A DNA stretch of 64,000 nt, taken from positions 1 to 64,000 of the forward strand of contig JAWKQR010000018.1 of NCBI GenBank assembly GCA_041390025.1, read 5' to 3'. This document shows, in pieces, positions 43,611 to 54,085 of this stretch. The position numbers and the translations under genes were made by a program. The DNA is from JBFFMO01 sp041390025 (GTDB lineage: Bacteria; Myxococcota_A; Bradymonadia; Bradymonadales; Bradymonadaceae). Below the pieces are notes generated by a model. The model was given only the letters and a program-made list of their open reading frames with translations, had not been told where the DNA came from and did no database searches. The stretch's first letter is position 1, and every line of letters begins with the position of its first letter.

Positions 43611-46610
43611 TCAGCGCCGGAAGACGTAGGTGCTTTCAGTGGTCGTCATGCCTTCTTCGTCGCGGGCAACGACGGCGATGCGGTTCATCCCCTTAAACAA
43701 CGGCACGTTCGCGTCTATCTTGACCTTGTCGCCCGACGTGCGGACGTACTTCAGTTTGCGTGAGTTCAGCTGTGCGTTGTCGCGGTTGTAGACGTAGATG
43801 TAGTAGTCCTTGACCCCCGAATCGTCAGACGCCGTGCCCTTGAGGCCGATGTTGGTCGACGACGTGACAAACGATGCCGGCTTAAGCTCAATCGAAGGCG
43901 GCTGGTACATGACCGCGCGCTTGAGCCCCTCAAGCGTGCCCGCGGAGTCCTTAAACGTCACGGCGTTGTCCTGAACCCAACCTGAGCGACCCGCAAGATC
44001 CACCTTCAGCCATCCGTCGATCTTACCTGTCACCGGTAGCGTAGCCTTGCTGTTTGCCACGGCCGCGACCTCAGCGGCGGTCGAAGCGCCCGTGAAGACC
44101 TTTGCAGGTCCGGTTGTCACGGTCGCTGTTCCCTTCAAGGCCGACACCTTGGCGTCCTTCTCGACGAACGGCACCGTGAACTTCTTGGCGGTCAACTGGC
44201 GGAACGTCGTGTCGTAGACATCGACCTCTAGGTCCACGATACCGTTCTTCGGCGCTGTCTTGACGTGGAATTCAAACTCCACGGGGACCTCGGCACCGAC
44301 TTTGATCGACGGGATCTTCTCACGGCCGGTCTTTAGATAGACCGCCTCGGACGCCAAATTCTTCAAGAAGACCAGCGTCTCGTCACTGTCGGCGCGACCC
44401 ACGTTCTTCACCATGATCCTCAGCTTTGCGTTCTCGTTGAGTGCCAGCCGCCCATCACCCGACGCGTCAAGCACATCGTAGCTGAACGCGAACTGTGGCA
44501 GCGGGCTGCCTTCGATGTTGATGGCGAGTTCACCTTTGGTGTCGAAGATCGTGGTGTCGTCGCTGAACTTCAACGAGATCATGTCGTGCCGCGAAGGCAG
44601 GTCGCGCGGAAGGCTTACATCGCTTGACCACGAGCGCGATTGCCCCGGGTTCAGTTTACCAATCAAGAACTCCCGGTCGTCCAGCGCTCCGTTGTCGCTC
44701 TCGGAGATGGCCTTGAGCCGATACACCGGCTTGTCGGAATTGTTGGTCACCGTCAGTTCAAGCTTGAACTTGTCGCCGGCTTTGACATCGCCCGCTGCCG
44801 ACGTCTTGAACTGCACGGCGAGCTTGGGCGACTTGGGCGAGGTGCCCTCGCTCCAGTCGATGCCTAGCTTCTTGAGCTCTTTGGTGACGGCTTCGTTCTC
44901 GGCCTTGGCTGCAGCGTCAAGTTCGGGCACGAGCTTGGTCTTAAGCTCCTTGCGGTTCCACGTGGTTCCGGCCTTCGTGATGAGACGCTGCGCCAGACGA
45001 ATGTCGAAATCTTCTTTGAACTTGTCGTCCTCGATCTCGGGCTCTTCGTCGTTGTCTTTGTCGCGCTGCATCTTGGCGATCTTCTCGCTGAGCTCCTTGT
45101 CGAAGAAGTTAATTGTGTACCCACCGTCTTGGACCTTCTTGACGTTGGTGTTCGTCAAGTGGGAGCTCAGGTTGCCCTCACGAATCACGTTGGCCGATGG
45201 GAACATGTCCACGTCGTCCTTTGTGATGATCATGGGCGTCGTGTGGAAATCTGGCACGATGCCGGTGCTCTGGATCGAGATCCCGCCCGGGGTAAGGTAC
45301 TGCGCCACCGTGAGCTTGAGCGCGGATTCATCGGGGAATGGCGTCAGCACTTGAACCGAGCCCTTTCCAAACGACGTGTCCCCAAGCACCACCGCACGAT
45401 CATGGTTTTGGAGCGCCCCACTGACGATCTCGCTCGCCGAGGCGCTGCCCGCGTTGACCAGGATGATGATGGGGTACTTCGGCTCCGTTCCCGCGGAATG
45501 TGCTTCGCGCCGCTCGCGCACGACGTTCCCGGCCGAAACGGTGCTCACAATCACACCCGAATCGAGGAAAAGATCGCTGATGCGAATCGCTTGGTCGAGC
45601 AGTCCGCCTGGGTTGTCGCGCAGGTCCATCACCAGCCCGTTGATGCCGCCCATCTTGGTTTTGAGGTCATCCAACTGTTTCTTAAGGTCCGAGAACGTGT
45701 TCGCTTGGAAGTTCTTGATGCGAACGTAGCCGACCTTGTTGGACAGAGCTTGGGACTCCACCGAATCGATCTTGATGATCGCCCGAGTGATCGAGAACTT
45801 GCGTGGCTCTTCCCAGCCTTTGCGTGAAATCCAAAGTTCGACATCGGTGCCCGGCTCGCCGCGCAGCATGTTGACGGCGTCGCTGACGCTCATGTTGATC
45901 GTGGACTCTTCGCCGATGCGTGTGATGCGGTCCATCGACTTGAGGCCTTTCTTCGCGGCGGGTGTTCCGTCGATCGGAGAAATGACGGTCAGAAGCCCGT
46001 CGCGCACTGAAATGACGATGCCAAGGCCGCCGAACTTACCCCCGGTTTGCGTCTGCATGTCCTCGTAATTTTGAGGCGGCAGCAGCGTCGAGTGGGGATC
46101 AAGCGTCGAGAGCATCCCGTTGATCGCGGCGTACTCGACATCTTGGTACTTCAGGTCGTCGGTGGGCTTGAGGTGCTGCTGCACGAACGTAAAGATCTCT
46201 TTGAGCCGAAAGCTCATCTCCCACAGGCTCTCGATCTTGCCGATCTCGAACTTTTTGGACTTGTCGTTGACGAAGACTTCCGCGGCGTTTGGATGGGCGT
46301 CGCGGTCTTTGTCGAAGGCGACGACGACCTCTGGGATGGAGTTTTGGATCTCATCGAGCGCGTAGACCAACATCTTGTTGGGATCGATGCGCTCGGGTTC
46401 GACGTAGTTGTCTTTGACCTGAAGCAAGACCCGATTGAGGATCTTCAAGGACGACAAATCGTAATCCGCGCCTGCGTCGGAGGCCGACCAGGCCGTGTTT
46501 CGCAAGTCGAACTCCACGCCGCGGTCGCTGAATTGAACACTCAGCACAAACGCAATCGCGAGCGCGATGGTCGCCACAATGTATCGACCGTGATCCCGTA
46601 AGAATTTCAT
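43611..46610 (-). CDS. large PDZ/S41 C-terminal-processing protease (MXAN_5808-like)
   Basis: 999 residues from ATG 46610. A membrane anchor (YIVATIALAIAFVLSVQF) leads to a helical part, a PDZ domain (GGLGIVISVRDGLLTVISPI, LKSMDRITRIGEE), and an S41 core with LRDNPGGLLDQAI, VNAGSASASEIVSGALQ (catalytic Ser) and GDTSFGKGSVQVL (catalytic Lys). The C-terminal ~450 residues contain CARDB-like strands and an SH3-like end (GKIDGWLKVDLAGRSGWVQD). Members trim or degrade envelope proteins. No interruption in 3 kb. Confidence 0.9.
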   Translation of the reverse strand: MKFLRDHGRYIVATIALAIAFVLSVQFSDRGVEFDLRNTAWSASDAGADYDLSSLKILNRVLLQVKDNYVEPERIDPNKMLVYALDEIQNSIPEVVVAFDKDRDAHPNAAEVFVNDKSKKFEIGKIESLWEMSFRLKEIFTFVQQHLKPTDDLKYQDVEYAAINGMLSTLDPHSTLLPPQNYEDMQTQTGGKFGGLGIVISVRDGLLTVISPIDGTPAAKKGLKSMDRITRIGEESTINMSVSDAVNMLRGEPGTDVELWISRKGWEEPRKFSITRAIIKIDSVESQALSNKVGYVRIKNFQANTFSDLKKQLDDLKTKMGGINGLVMDLRDNPGGLLDQAIRISDLFLDSGVIVSTVSAGNVVRERREAHSAGTEPKYPIIILVNAGSASASEIVSGALQNHDRAVVLGDTSFGKGSVQVLTPFPDESALKLTVAQYLTPGGISIQSTGIVPDFHTTPMIITKDDVDMFPSANVIREGNLSSHLTNTNVKKVQDGGYTINFFDKELSEKIAKMQRDKDNDEEPEIEDDKFKEDFDIRLAQRLITKAGTTWNRKELKTKLVPELDAAAKAENEAVTKELKKLGIDWSEGTSPKSPKLAVQFKTSAAGDVKAGDKFKLELTVTNNSDKPVYRLKAISESDNGALDDREFLIGKLNPGQSRSWSSDVSLPRDLPSRHDMISLKFSDDTTIFDTKGELAINIEGSPLPQFAFSYDVLDASGDGRLALNENAKLRIMVKNVGRADSDETLVFLKNLASEAVYLKTGREKIPSIKVGAEVPVEFEFHVKTAPKNGIVDLEVDVYDTTFRQLTAKKFTVPFVEKDAKVSALKGTATVTTGPAKVFTGASTAAEVAAVANSKATLPVTGKIDGWLKVDLAGRSGWVQDNAVTFKDSAGTLEGLKRAVMYQPPSIELKPASFVTSSTNIGLKGTASDDSGVKDYYIYVYNRDNAQLNSRKLKYVRTSGDKVKIDANVPLFKGMNRIAVVARDEEGMTTTESTYVFRR

Positions 46611-46742
46611 GTTTATCGGCCTATGATTCAGAAGTCCCGCTCTCTGTCCCAAGTGTAGGTCCTCACGCCCGTGGCGACAAGGAAACACCCTTGAGTCCTA
46701 GAACATCGGTGCAGGCCAACTTCATCCCACCCAGCAAAATTC

Positions 46743-47588
46743 TTAGGAGCGCAGCTCGCGGGCGTCGCGTGCAAACAGCCACAGCGCTCCGGCGACGACC
46801 CACAGGCCCAAGAAGGCCCACAGCACTGCCCAGAAGGTTGCCGGGATGCCGGTAAACTGCGCCATGTTCAGCGCGTCGGTGTGATCGCCCGACGAAACGG
46901 TGATCGAAAACAACATCTTGAGCCCGCGTAGGCTGTCCAGCGTCGTGTAGGCACCGAGGAACATGAGGTACGCGTGCGAAACACTGCGCCCCGCGAAGGC
47001 TCCCACCCCCAATGTCACAAGCCCGACACCAGCACCCACGGCCCATGTCAACAGTCCACCTGTGGCAGCAATGTAGGCGGTGGTCGCCAATAACACGGCA
47101 CCACCGGACGCGAGCGCGGGAACCGAAGACTTCTCGGCCGAGCGCCGTTGCACACCTACCGCCAGTAGCGTGCCACCAAGTCCAGCGCCGATCATGGCGA
47201 CCCATTTGCTGCCGTATCCCGCAAACGCCAGCGTCGCGAGCATGGTCGCCGCGCCCACGATCACCAACGTCGCTTGGGCCCGTGTCGCGCGCCGCGCAGC
47301 CAGCAGCAGCGCCGCGCCCACGACGACCGACCCCAGATATCCTGCGGTGCTGATCGCAACGTTCCACCCACCCCAAGTCTTGGTCAGACCGCTCGTGTCC
47401 CATGACACGTGCATGCCTTCGACACGACCGCCGGTCATGACCGCAGCGAGGGCGTGACACGACTCATGAACGAAGGTGCCAAACAGGTCAAAGGGGTACA
47501 AAACCCAATGCCCAAACGGCACAAAGGATGCGAGCAGACTAGCGACAAACGCCGCGATCAAAAGGGTTATGGACGGTCTCTCTTTCAT
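46743..47588 (-). CDS. M50B-like membrane metalloprotease
   Basis: 281 residues with about seven hydrophobic segments. The zinc motif HESCH (His41, Glu42, His45) is the HExxH of site-2-protease-like M50B proteins, set in FDLFGTFVHESCHALAAVMTG, and the second metal ligand region may be in the C-terminal VSSGDHTDALNMAQ. Such enzymes cleave substrates within the membrane. It lies about 130 bases after the S41 gene in the same direction, so both are probably envelope quality-control proteases. Confidence 0.8.
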   Translation of the reverse strand: MKERPSITLLIAAFVASLLASFVPFGHWVLYPFDLFGTFVHESCHALAAVMTGGRVEGMHVSWDTSGLTKTWGGWNVAISTAGYLGSVVVGAALLLAARRATRAQATLVIVGAATMLATLAFAGYGSKWVAMIGAGLGGTLLAVGVQRRSAEKSSVPALASGGAVLLATTAYIAATGGLLTWAVGAGVGLVTLGVGAFAGRSVSHAYLMFLGAYTTLDSLRGLKMLFSITVSSGDHTDALNMAQFTGIPATFWAVLWAFLGLWVVAGALWLFARDARELRS

Positions 47589-47641
47589 GACTCACCTCGC
47601 CGGACCCTAACGATACAGTCGTGGCCGTTTATTCCGGACGT

Positions 47642-49102
47642 CTATCGCAGACACTCAAGGTCGAGACGGTCGATGAAACCGTCGCAGTCGTCGTCGATGC
47701 CGTCCGTGCAGTTGCTCTCAAAACCTGACGTCGGCACACACTCGGTGGTTGGCACACCGCAGGCGGCCAAAACGTTGAGCGTGCCTTCGGTTGACGCAGA
47801 GACTTCATCGCACAGAAGCGGGCAGAGTCGAATGACCGGGCCGTCGACGTAGAAATTGCGGTTGCCACACTGCGCCTGAACCGTGCCGCTGACGAGCTCG
47901 GCAGGGGCGGCGGCGTTTGCTTTCCACTCAAGCGAGATGCCGTCGGTGATGACCTGCTGCCCGGCGGGAACGTCGGGGAACGCGATCTCACACCCGATCT
48001 TGGATTGCTCGATGACACCCTGGGCGATTTCTTGGAAGACCGCGTCGTAGGATTCGAAGCTGCAGACGGGGTAACGAAGGCCGCCGGTGGCCACCGAGAG
48101 CTTTTGGTACTCGGGCGCTTCGTCCACACCCGTTGGGCAGGTGCTTGTGACGAGCGGGTCGGTGGGGAGCCACGCGTTGGCCCCGTTTTCCTGCAGACCG
48201 ATGATGCTGTGGAAGATGTAATTGCGTTTGCCAGCGCTTCCGAACTGGTCGCCAAGCGCGAACAGCGCGTTCTCGAAGTTCACCGCGTTGACGTTGGAGC
48301 CGTCGGGGAACCGCCCCGTAGGATCGTCGTCGGTAATCTCGACGATGACCTTAAACGCTTTGGGTCGCAGCCACTCTTGGTAACCATTGGGCGCAAACCC
48401 GTTCTTGTCCGTCTCGTCGTAGGATTGAATGATGGCCTGCAGCGAGTCATGGCTGCCGATCTGCCGGTCATAATGGAAGAAATTCGCAGTATTGACCGGC
48501 TGAGCCGTTGGCGGGTTACACGTGCCTCCCGAAAGCGGCTGTGCCACACACACGTCTTGATCCCGCCAGTCTCCGTGGCTCGTGAGCATGATGACCCGGA
48601 AATCCAAACCGCTGTTGCGGATGATGTCGGCGAAGCTCGCGTTGATGTTCTCACCAACCGCCCGCGCTTCGTCGCTCATGCTGCCGGAGTTGTCGATGAC
48701 AAACAGAATGTCGACGGGTTTCTCTTCTAGGCTTGCGGAGTAACGCTCAAACCCACACGGAACATCCGAGACGTTTGGGTTGCTGCCCGCCGTCTGCTCT
48801 GCCCCATCGAGCAACCCATCGCCGTCCGTGTCCGGATTCGTGGGGTCCGTTCCTGCGGCGATTTCCTCACCGTCGGTCAGTCCGTCGCCGTCCGAGTCTG
48901 GATTGTTCGGGTCGGTTCCAGCGGCCAGCTCGTCGGCATCCGAGACGCCGTCGCCGTCGGTATCGGGCCCGTTGCTGTTTGTCCCGTTGGTGTTGGTGCT
49001 GTTTGTGTTGTTGGGCGTCCCGTTATTGGCCGTCGATGCCGTGTCGTCGGAACACGCGCTGAAAGCGGCGAGCAGGGCGATGAGCAGGAGTCTGGATGTC
49101 AC
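47642..49102 (-). CDS. vWA-domain lipoprotein with calcium-binding repeats
   Basis: 486 residues from a GTG at 49102; later ATGs would lose the signal. Lipobox FSAC, then an Asn/Thr linker (NNGTPNNTNSTNTNG), thrombospondin-type-3-like Ca repeats (DTDGDGVSDADELAAGTDPN, three copies) and a vWA domain whose MIDAS reads DILFVIDNSGSMSDE with later ITDDDPTG. Eight Cys in the C-terminal half and a MopE-like tail DGIDDDCDGFIDRLD. Likely an adhesion or metal-dependent binding protein on the cell surface. Confidence 0.85.
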   Translation of the reverse strand: MTSRLLLIALLAAFSACSDDTASTANNGTPNNTNSTNTNGTNSNGPDTDGDGVSDADELAAGTDPNNPDSDGDGLTDGEEIAAGTDPTNPDTDGDGLLDGAEQTAGSNPNVSDVPCGFERYSASLEEKPVDILFVIDNSGSMSDEARAVGENINASFADIIRNSGLDFRVIMLTSHGDWRDQDVCVAQPLSGGTCNPPTAQPVNTANFFHYDRQIGSHDSLQAIIQSYDETDKNGFAPNGYQEWLRPKAFKVIVEITDDDPTGRFPDGSNVNAVNFENALFALGDQFGSAGKRNYIFHSIIGLQENGANAWLPTDPLVTSTCPTGVDEAPEYQKLSVATGGLRYPVCSFESYDAVFQEIAQGVIEQSKIGCEIAFPDVPAGQQVITDGISLEWKANAAAPAELVSGTVQAQCGNRNFYVDGPVIRLCPLLCDEVSASTEGTLNVLAACGVPTTECVPTSGFESNCTDGIDDDCDGFIDRLDLECLR

Positions 49103-49272
49103 GTGAGCGTCCTTGGCATTCAGATGTTTTGTGTCGTCAGTGTAACGACTTCTAACATGAACTGCCACGGTTCCAAGCCTGTAAAGTTGCGCCAGATCTG
49201 GGCCTGTGATAGTTCCATACGTTGTGACCCGTCGGGTCTCACCAATCATTTCAACTCGAACGAGTGAGCCAA

Positions 49273-50301
49273 ATGACCAAGGCCTGTACGCCATTTGGAA
49301 GCTTCATCAGCTGTCTGATGGCAATTTTGTTGGCGGTCCCAGCCCCTGTATTTGCGCAGGGATTTGAGTTCGGCGAAGAAGAAGCCGAAACAACCACGAC
49401 CAAGAAAGACGACGGGGACACAGAGGAAGAAGGCGGTGGACTGGAGTTCACGTCGGACGACCTCTCCAAGGAAGACACCAAGACCGAGGAAAAGATCCCT
49501 CAAGTCGCGATTGTCTCCATCCCCAGCGAGGCCAACGACGCGGAGCGACGCGGCGAGATCCAAGCCAAAATGCTCGAGTTCGCGAAGTCGGTCCCCTCGA
49601 TCATGGTCGCAGGCCCCGAGACCGTTCTGCCAGGCCTGCAAAGCCGAACGATCGAAGAGTGTGTGACCGAGCCCATCTGTTTGGGCGCGGTGGGCGACGA
49701 AGCCCAGGTGGATCGCATCATCCTGACCCGCGTCAAGCAGACCGAAGAAGGCCTGCAGCTCGACACCGATTACTTCGACGTCCAAGACCGGCTCTTCATC
49801 CGCTACGACTCCAAGAAAGGCCTCGGCAGCACGTCTGACATCGTAGACGCCGTCGTGCCGTCGATGAAGGTCGTGCTCGACATTCGTGATGGCTCGGGCA
49901 AACAAGAGTACGTCGGCAACGAAGACGCGAGCTTGGTGCAATCCATCGTGGCGTACGGTGCTGCCGGACTCGCGGTGGCGTGTCTGGGCGCGGGCATCTA
50001 CTTCGGGATGGATTCGTCGAGCCAGGTCGACGACTTCAATGCGGCGAAAAACGCTGACGGCAAGTTCCCATTCTCGCAGAAGGCCGCACAGCAGAAACTT
50101 CAGGACGCCGAGAGCAGCGCGACCACTGCAAACGTGTTCTACGGCCTCGCTGCCGCCATGACGGTCACCAGTGTCGTGTTCTTCCTCATTGAGGGTGGAT
50201 CGGACATTTCGGCCGACCAAGAGCGCGCGATCAACGATTTCCAAATTGCTCCGGTGATCACCGAGGCAGGTGCTGGCGTTGGCGCCGGCTTCAAGTTCTG
50301 A
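49273..50301 (+). CDS. secreted/membrane protein of a myxobacterial acidic-linker type
   Basis: About 342 residues with a signal peptide (CLMAILLAVPAPVFAQ) and an acidic linker (EEEAETTTTKKDDGDTEEEG). Then a domain with PQVAIVSIPSEAND, ECVTEPICLGAVGDEAQVDR and IILTRVKQTEEGLQLDTDYF, similar to Myxococcota proteins that assemble a query of the kind C-x-P-x-C-L-x-x-G. Two hydrophobic helices (AAGLAVACLGAGIYFGM and LAAAMTVTSVVFFLI) follow. Translated just before the MopE-like lipoprotein, nine bases apart. Confidence 0.5.
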   Translation: MTKACTPFGSFISCLMAILLAVPAPVFAQGFEFGEEEAETTTTKKDDGDTEEEGGGLEFTSDDLSKEDTKTEEKIPQVAIVSIPSEANDAERRGEIQAKMLEFAKSVPSIMVAGPETVLPGLQSRTIEECVTEPICLGAVGDEAQVDRIILTRVKQTEEGLQLDTDYFDVQDRLFIRYDSKKGLGSTSDIVDAVVPSMKVVLDIRDGSGKQEYVGNEDASLVQSIVAYGAAGLAVACLGAGIYFGMDSSSQVDDFNAAKNADGKFPFSQKAAQQKLQDAESSATTANVFYGLAAAMTVTSVVFFLIEGGSDISADQERAINDFQIAPVITEAGAGVGAGFKF

Positions 50302-50309
50302 GGTAAGCC

Positions 50310-50897
50310 ATGCGTAAAATTTATGGAATTATGATTGCGAGCGCTGGCCTCATCACAGGTGTGTGGGCAGGTTGCACCGTGGACGACTCGGCCGAGATTG
50401 ACGGCGTGTTTCCATGCACCATCGAGACAGACTGCATCGATGGTTACGAGTGCCGCGACAACTTCTGCTACAAGCGCGCCGTCAGCAACAACATCGTCAA
50501 TTGCATCGACAATGACAACGATGGCTACGGCGTGGGAACTCCCGAAGAACGGCAGAAATGCTCGCTGTGCGAAACGTTGGGTCTTTGCGAAGAAGATTGC
50601 AACGACAACGACAACACGATCAGCCCCGGTGCTGGCGAAGCGTGCAATGGTCGCGACGACAACTGCAACCAAGACATCGACGAACCCACCGCTTGTGCGT
50701 CGTCGCAGGATTGTGAATCGCTGCGCCCTTACATCCCAGCCAACACCAGCGTCTCGTGCGAGAACCAGCAGTGTGTGGTCAAGATGACGACTCAGTTCTG
50801 CACCGATGGTCGCGCGGATTGCCCCTGCACCGCCAACCCCGTCGCGTGCACCTCGGGTATGTACGACAACGTGCCTGACCCTGGCATGTGTCTCTAA
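50310..50897 (+). CDS. MopE-like metal-binding lipoprotein
   Basis: 195 residues; GAGG before ATG 50310. Lipobox-like VWAGC. Residues 60-130 carry NCIDNDNDGYGVG, EEDCNDNDNTISPGAGEACN and GRDDNCNQDIDEP, the putative metal-binding motif of MopE and related surface proteins. Seventeen or so Cys in a short protein. Probably calcium- or metal-binding on the outer surface. Confidence 0.8.
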   Translation: MRKIYGIMIASAGLITGVWAGCTVDDSAEIDGVFPCTIETDCIDGYECRDNFCYKRAVSNNIVNCIDNDNDGYGVGTPEERQKCSLCETLGLCEEDCNDNDNTISPGAGEACNGRDDNCNQDIDEPTACASSQDCESLRPYIPANTSVSCENQQCVVKMTTQFCTDGRADCPCTANPVACTSGMYDNVPDPGMCL

Positions 50898-50966
50898 GGC
50901 ACCGGCGAGTGTTGCCACACAGAGCCGCTTCGACGAACCCGTCGCAAGCGTCTATTCTATTTCTTG

Positions 50967-52570
50967 ATGGCACCTGATTCCACAGATTTGACGGGGGCGA
51001 CCCTTGATGGGCGATTCCGCCTGCAGCGCACGCTCGGGCAAGGTGGAATGGGCACGGTTTACCTCGCCACGCAGACCTCGGTGGATCGTCAGGTCGCGGT
51101 CAAGACCATCCGCGCCGATGTCCTCGATCCATCGGTGGAGTCCCGCTTCATGCGCGAGGCAAAGTTCTCGCGGACCTCCATCACCCCAACGTCATCCAGC
51201 TGGTGGACTACGGCCGAGACTCCAGGCTGGGCGTGTTGTACTTCGCCATGGAGTTCATTCAAGGCAAGGCCCTCGCGGAGGTCGCCCGCGACACATCCAT
51301 GGCCCTTGCGTTTGTGCTCGAGGTGACACGCCAGATCTGCAGCGGATTGGCCGAGGCGCATGCCGCGGGCGTCATTCACCGGGACCTCAAGCCTGAGAAT
51401 GTCATGCTTACGGTCACGGCCGAGCGACGGCTTCAGGTGAAGTTGCTCGATTTTGGTATCGCGCAGTCCATCGCAGCCCAGACCCGTTTGACCGCCCCTG
51501 GCGGCATCACCGGCACGCCGCATTACATGTCGCCGGAACAGGCTCAGGACCTGCCGGTATCCGCCGCGAGCGACCTCTACAGCCTCGGTGTGCTCATGTA
51601 CGAAATGCTCAGCGGTGGGTTGCCGTTTTCGGCAGACACGCCGCTCGCGCTGTTGCTGAAACACGTGCAGGAGCCACCACGCGAGCTAGACTCAACCGTG
51701 CCGGACGTTGTTGCCGCGTTGGTGATGGACCTGCTTCAAAAGCCCCCTGAGCAACGCCCAAAAAGTGCCGGAGACGTCGGCCGCCGCATCGATGAGATTC
51801 GGCAACGCTTGAACGTCGCGATGGTCGAAATCGATGTTATCGACGGTCAACCGCAATTCGAGCGGTGGTCAAGCGAGCTCGAGCCCATCAAAGGATTGGC
51901 CGCCGCTTCTGCCAAACCTCGGCGCGCGACGTGGTGGCCCCTCGCCGCAGCCGCGGGTGCAGCGATGATCGCCGCCGCGGGTTGGTGGCTGTTCCAGCCC
52001 CAGACCCCGCCTGTGGCTCTTGATCCCGCGACGCTTGAGCAAGCGCCAATCCTTGCCGTCGCCGATCCCAACGGCCCGATCGTGCACGAGCTCGCACGGA
52101 AATACGTGGCTGTGGCACAACGTACTGCTGTCCAGACCACCAGCGATGTCGCACCAGCACATCCCTCCGAACATCCTGCGCCCACGGCTAACCGCACGCC
52201 CGACACGCCCAAAGCGGTTAAACCCGTGAAGCCCGTCTCGGCGCAAAATGCGCCAACCGGCACCGCCCGTCATCATACAAACTCCGCGGGAGTCGTGACG
52301 TCGTCGGTGCCACCCACGGACGACGCCACGCTCGCCATGCGTAAATTCAAAGCCGGGGGCACCTGCTCGGGTACAAACCACTGTGTGTTCGAAGCCTCCG
52401 AGCCGCCGGGTGTGGTGGCGTGCCTGAACAAGAGTACCTGCAAGGCAGACTGCAAGATTGGCAATTGCAAGCAGTACTGCATGGATGAAGCCACATGCGA
52501 GTTCACCTGCTCGGGAGGTGGCTGCGAGCGCATGGCCGTGCCCACGGCGAAGATGGTTGAACGCGACTAA
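50967..52570 (+). CDS. Hanks-type Ser/Thr kinase with Cys-rich C-terminal domain (frameshifted)
   Basis: Kinase motifs run TLGQGGMGTVYLA (Gly loop), VAVKTIRADVL (Lys), then a break: from 51164 the frame changes (one G missing in aaag-ttctc) so that REAK continues as VLADLHHPNVIQLVDYGRD and MEFIQGKAL. In the new frame come AGVIHRDLKPENVM, LLDFGIAQSI and GTPHYMSPEQAQD. After the kinase is one hydrophobic helix (WWPLAAAAGAAMIAAAGWWL), a Pro/Thr-rich linker and a short C-terminal domain with eleven Cys (GGTCSGTNHCVFEAS...CKADCKIGNCKQYC), which would be outside the membrane. This suggests a receptor kinase. ATG 50967. Confidence 0.85.
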
Positions 52571-52691
52571 ATGTAATCAACCAGACAACCGCTCAAGCCC
52601 CTATCCATGGGCTCTTGCACGATATTGCCTCTTGAACTGAAGCCCAAGTCCGCGCAATCTTGTGCGCCTCAACTGTTACGGGAGTACCCCT

Positions 52692-54077
52692 ATGCGCCGT
52701 TTTGCCCTCGCTTTTGTTGTCCTAGCCGCGTGTTCCGATGATGCGCCCAGCGTAAGCCCCGCACCAACTGCCACGACCTACACCAAGGCCGAGGCGGCGG
52801 ATCTCAACGGAAAAACCGCCGATGGGCAGGACATTTGTACGTTGATGGATTGGTACACGGACGGTGAATGCGACACGTTCTGTCCCGAGTTCGACGACAG
52901 CTGCACCGCCCCAGAAACCTGCGGCGGAGCGGTGTGTGGTGACGGGCAGTTCTGCAATGTTGGCTCGGCGTGCGTCAACACGGCGGATGGCACCTGCGAG
53001 GACAAACCCATCTGCGACGATACGGCTCGCCCTGTGTGCGGATGTGACGCAAAAGACTACGCCAACGTTTGCGCGGCTGCCGACGCCGGCGTGTCGACAT
53101 CCTACGAGGGCCGATGCGACGGCAGTTGTGAGGTCGATTCCGACTGTCCGGAGTCCGACGTGTGCGTGTCAGGAAACTGCCTGACCTCCTGTGGACAGGA
53201 CAGCGACTGCCCGAGCGACGAGTCGTGCGTCGATGATGTCTGTGTTGTTGTCCCGGTGTCCTGTGACACTTCGGCGAATTGTCCCAACGGATTCTACTGT
53301 TTTGTCGAAAGTGGCGACATCTGCGGCGGCGGTCCAGGCACGTGCGCCGAGATTCCCACCGTGTGCACAAGAGAGCTCGCCCCGGTGTGTGGTTGCGACG
53401 GCACCACGTACGGCAACGACTGCGAGGCATCCAAAGCCGGGGTCAACGTCCTCGCGTCAGGCGATTGCCCAGCAACGTGCAGCACGGACGATGAGTGCGG
53501 GGCGGGGCGAGTCTGCACGGATGGGGTGTGCGTCAATCCGCCTGCCCCTTGTGGTGGTCGAATGGGCCTGACATGCCAGGCCGACGAGTTCTGTTTCTAT
53601 TCACCAGACAACCAGTGCGGCCTCGCCGACCAGTTTGGCGAATGCCGCCCGTTGCCGACGGCTTGCAACGACATTGATGCCCCCGTGTGCGGTTGCGATG
53701 GACAAGACTACCCCAACGAATGCGCCGCGGCATTGGCAGGCGTCAGCCCGAGCTACGACGGTGCGTGCAAAACGCCGTGCATCGATGACACGGCGTGCAA
53801 ACGCGGCGAGAGTTGCATCGCCGGCCTTTGTGAGCCCAGCAATGCCTGCGGTGGTCGCTCAGGCGGGGTGTGCTCAAGCACCGAGTGGTGTGACTACGGT
53901 GGCCCTACCGGCATCTGCGGAGACGCCGACCAGATTGGCACCTGCAAGCCGCGGCCGATGAACTGCCCCACGGTTCTCGCTGTGGTGTGTGGATGCGATG
54001 GGCAACAATACGACAACGCGTGCCTGGCGAGCGCCGCCGGCTCGGACTACCGAAACACCGGGTTCTGCAACTTCTAG
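52692..54077 (+). CDS. lipoprotein with four Kazal-type protease inhibitor domains
   Basis: 461 residues; GGGAG before ATG 52692, lipobox LAAC. Four Kazal modules read PVCGCDAKDYANVC, PVCGCDGTTYGNDC, PVCGCDGQDYPNEC and VVCGCDGQQYDNAC, each ending in an AG-V/S loop and a final Cys. They are separated by other Cys-rich repeats (CSTDDECGAGRVCTDGVC). Kazal domains block serine proteases such as trypsin or subtilisin. On the cell surface this would protect against foreign or self-made proteases. Confidence 0.9.
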   Translation: MRRFALAFVVLAACSDDAPSVSPAPTATTYTKAEAADLNGKTADGQDICTLMDWYTDGECDTFCPEFDDSCTAPETCGGAVCGDGQFCNVGSACVNTADGTCEDKPICDDTARPVCGCDAKDYANVCAAADAGVSTSYEGRCDGSCEVDSDCPESDVCVSGNCLTSCGQDSDCPSDESCVDDVCVVVPVSCDTSANCPNGFYCFVESGDICGGGPGTCAEIPTVCTRELAPVCGCDGTTYGNDCEASKAGVNVLASGDCPATCSTDDECGAGRVCTDGVCVNPPAPCGGRMGLTCQADEFCFYSPDNQCGLADQFGECRPLPTACNDIDAPVCGCDGQDYPNECAAALAGVSPSYDGACKTPCIDDTACKRGESCIAGLCEPSNACGGRSGGVCSSTEWCDYGGPTGICGDADQIGTCKPRPMNCPTVLAVVCGCDGQQYDNACLASAAGSDYRNTGFCNF

Positions 54078-54085
54078 GTCGTATG

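Noticed and set aside
49246..50244. 332-codon minus-strand frame near 49-50 kb
   Set aside because: Opposite a gene with signal peptide and linked lipoprotein; no motifs.
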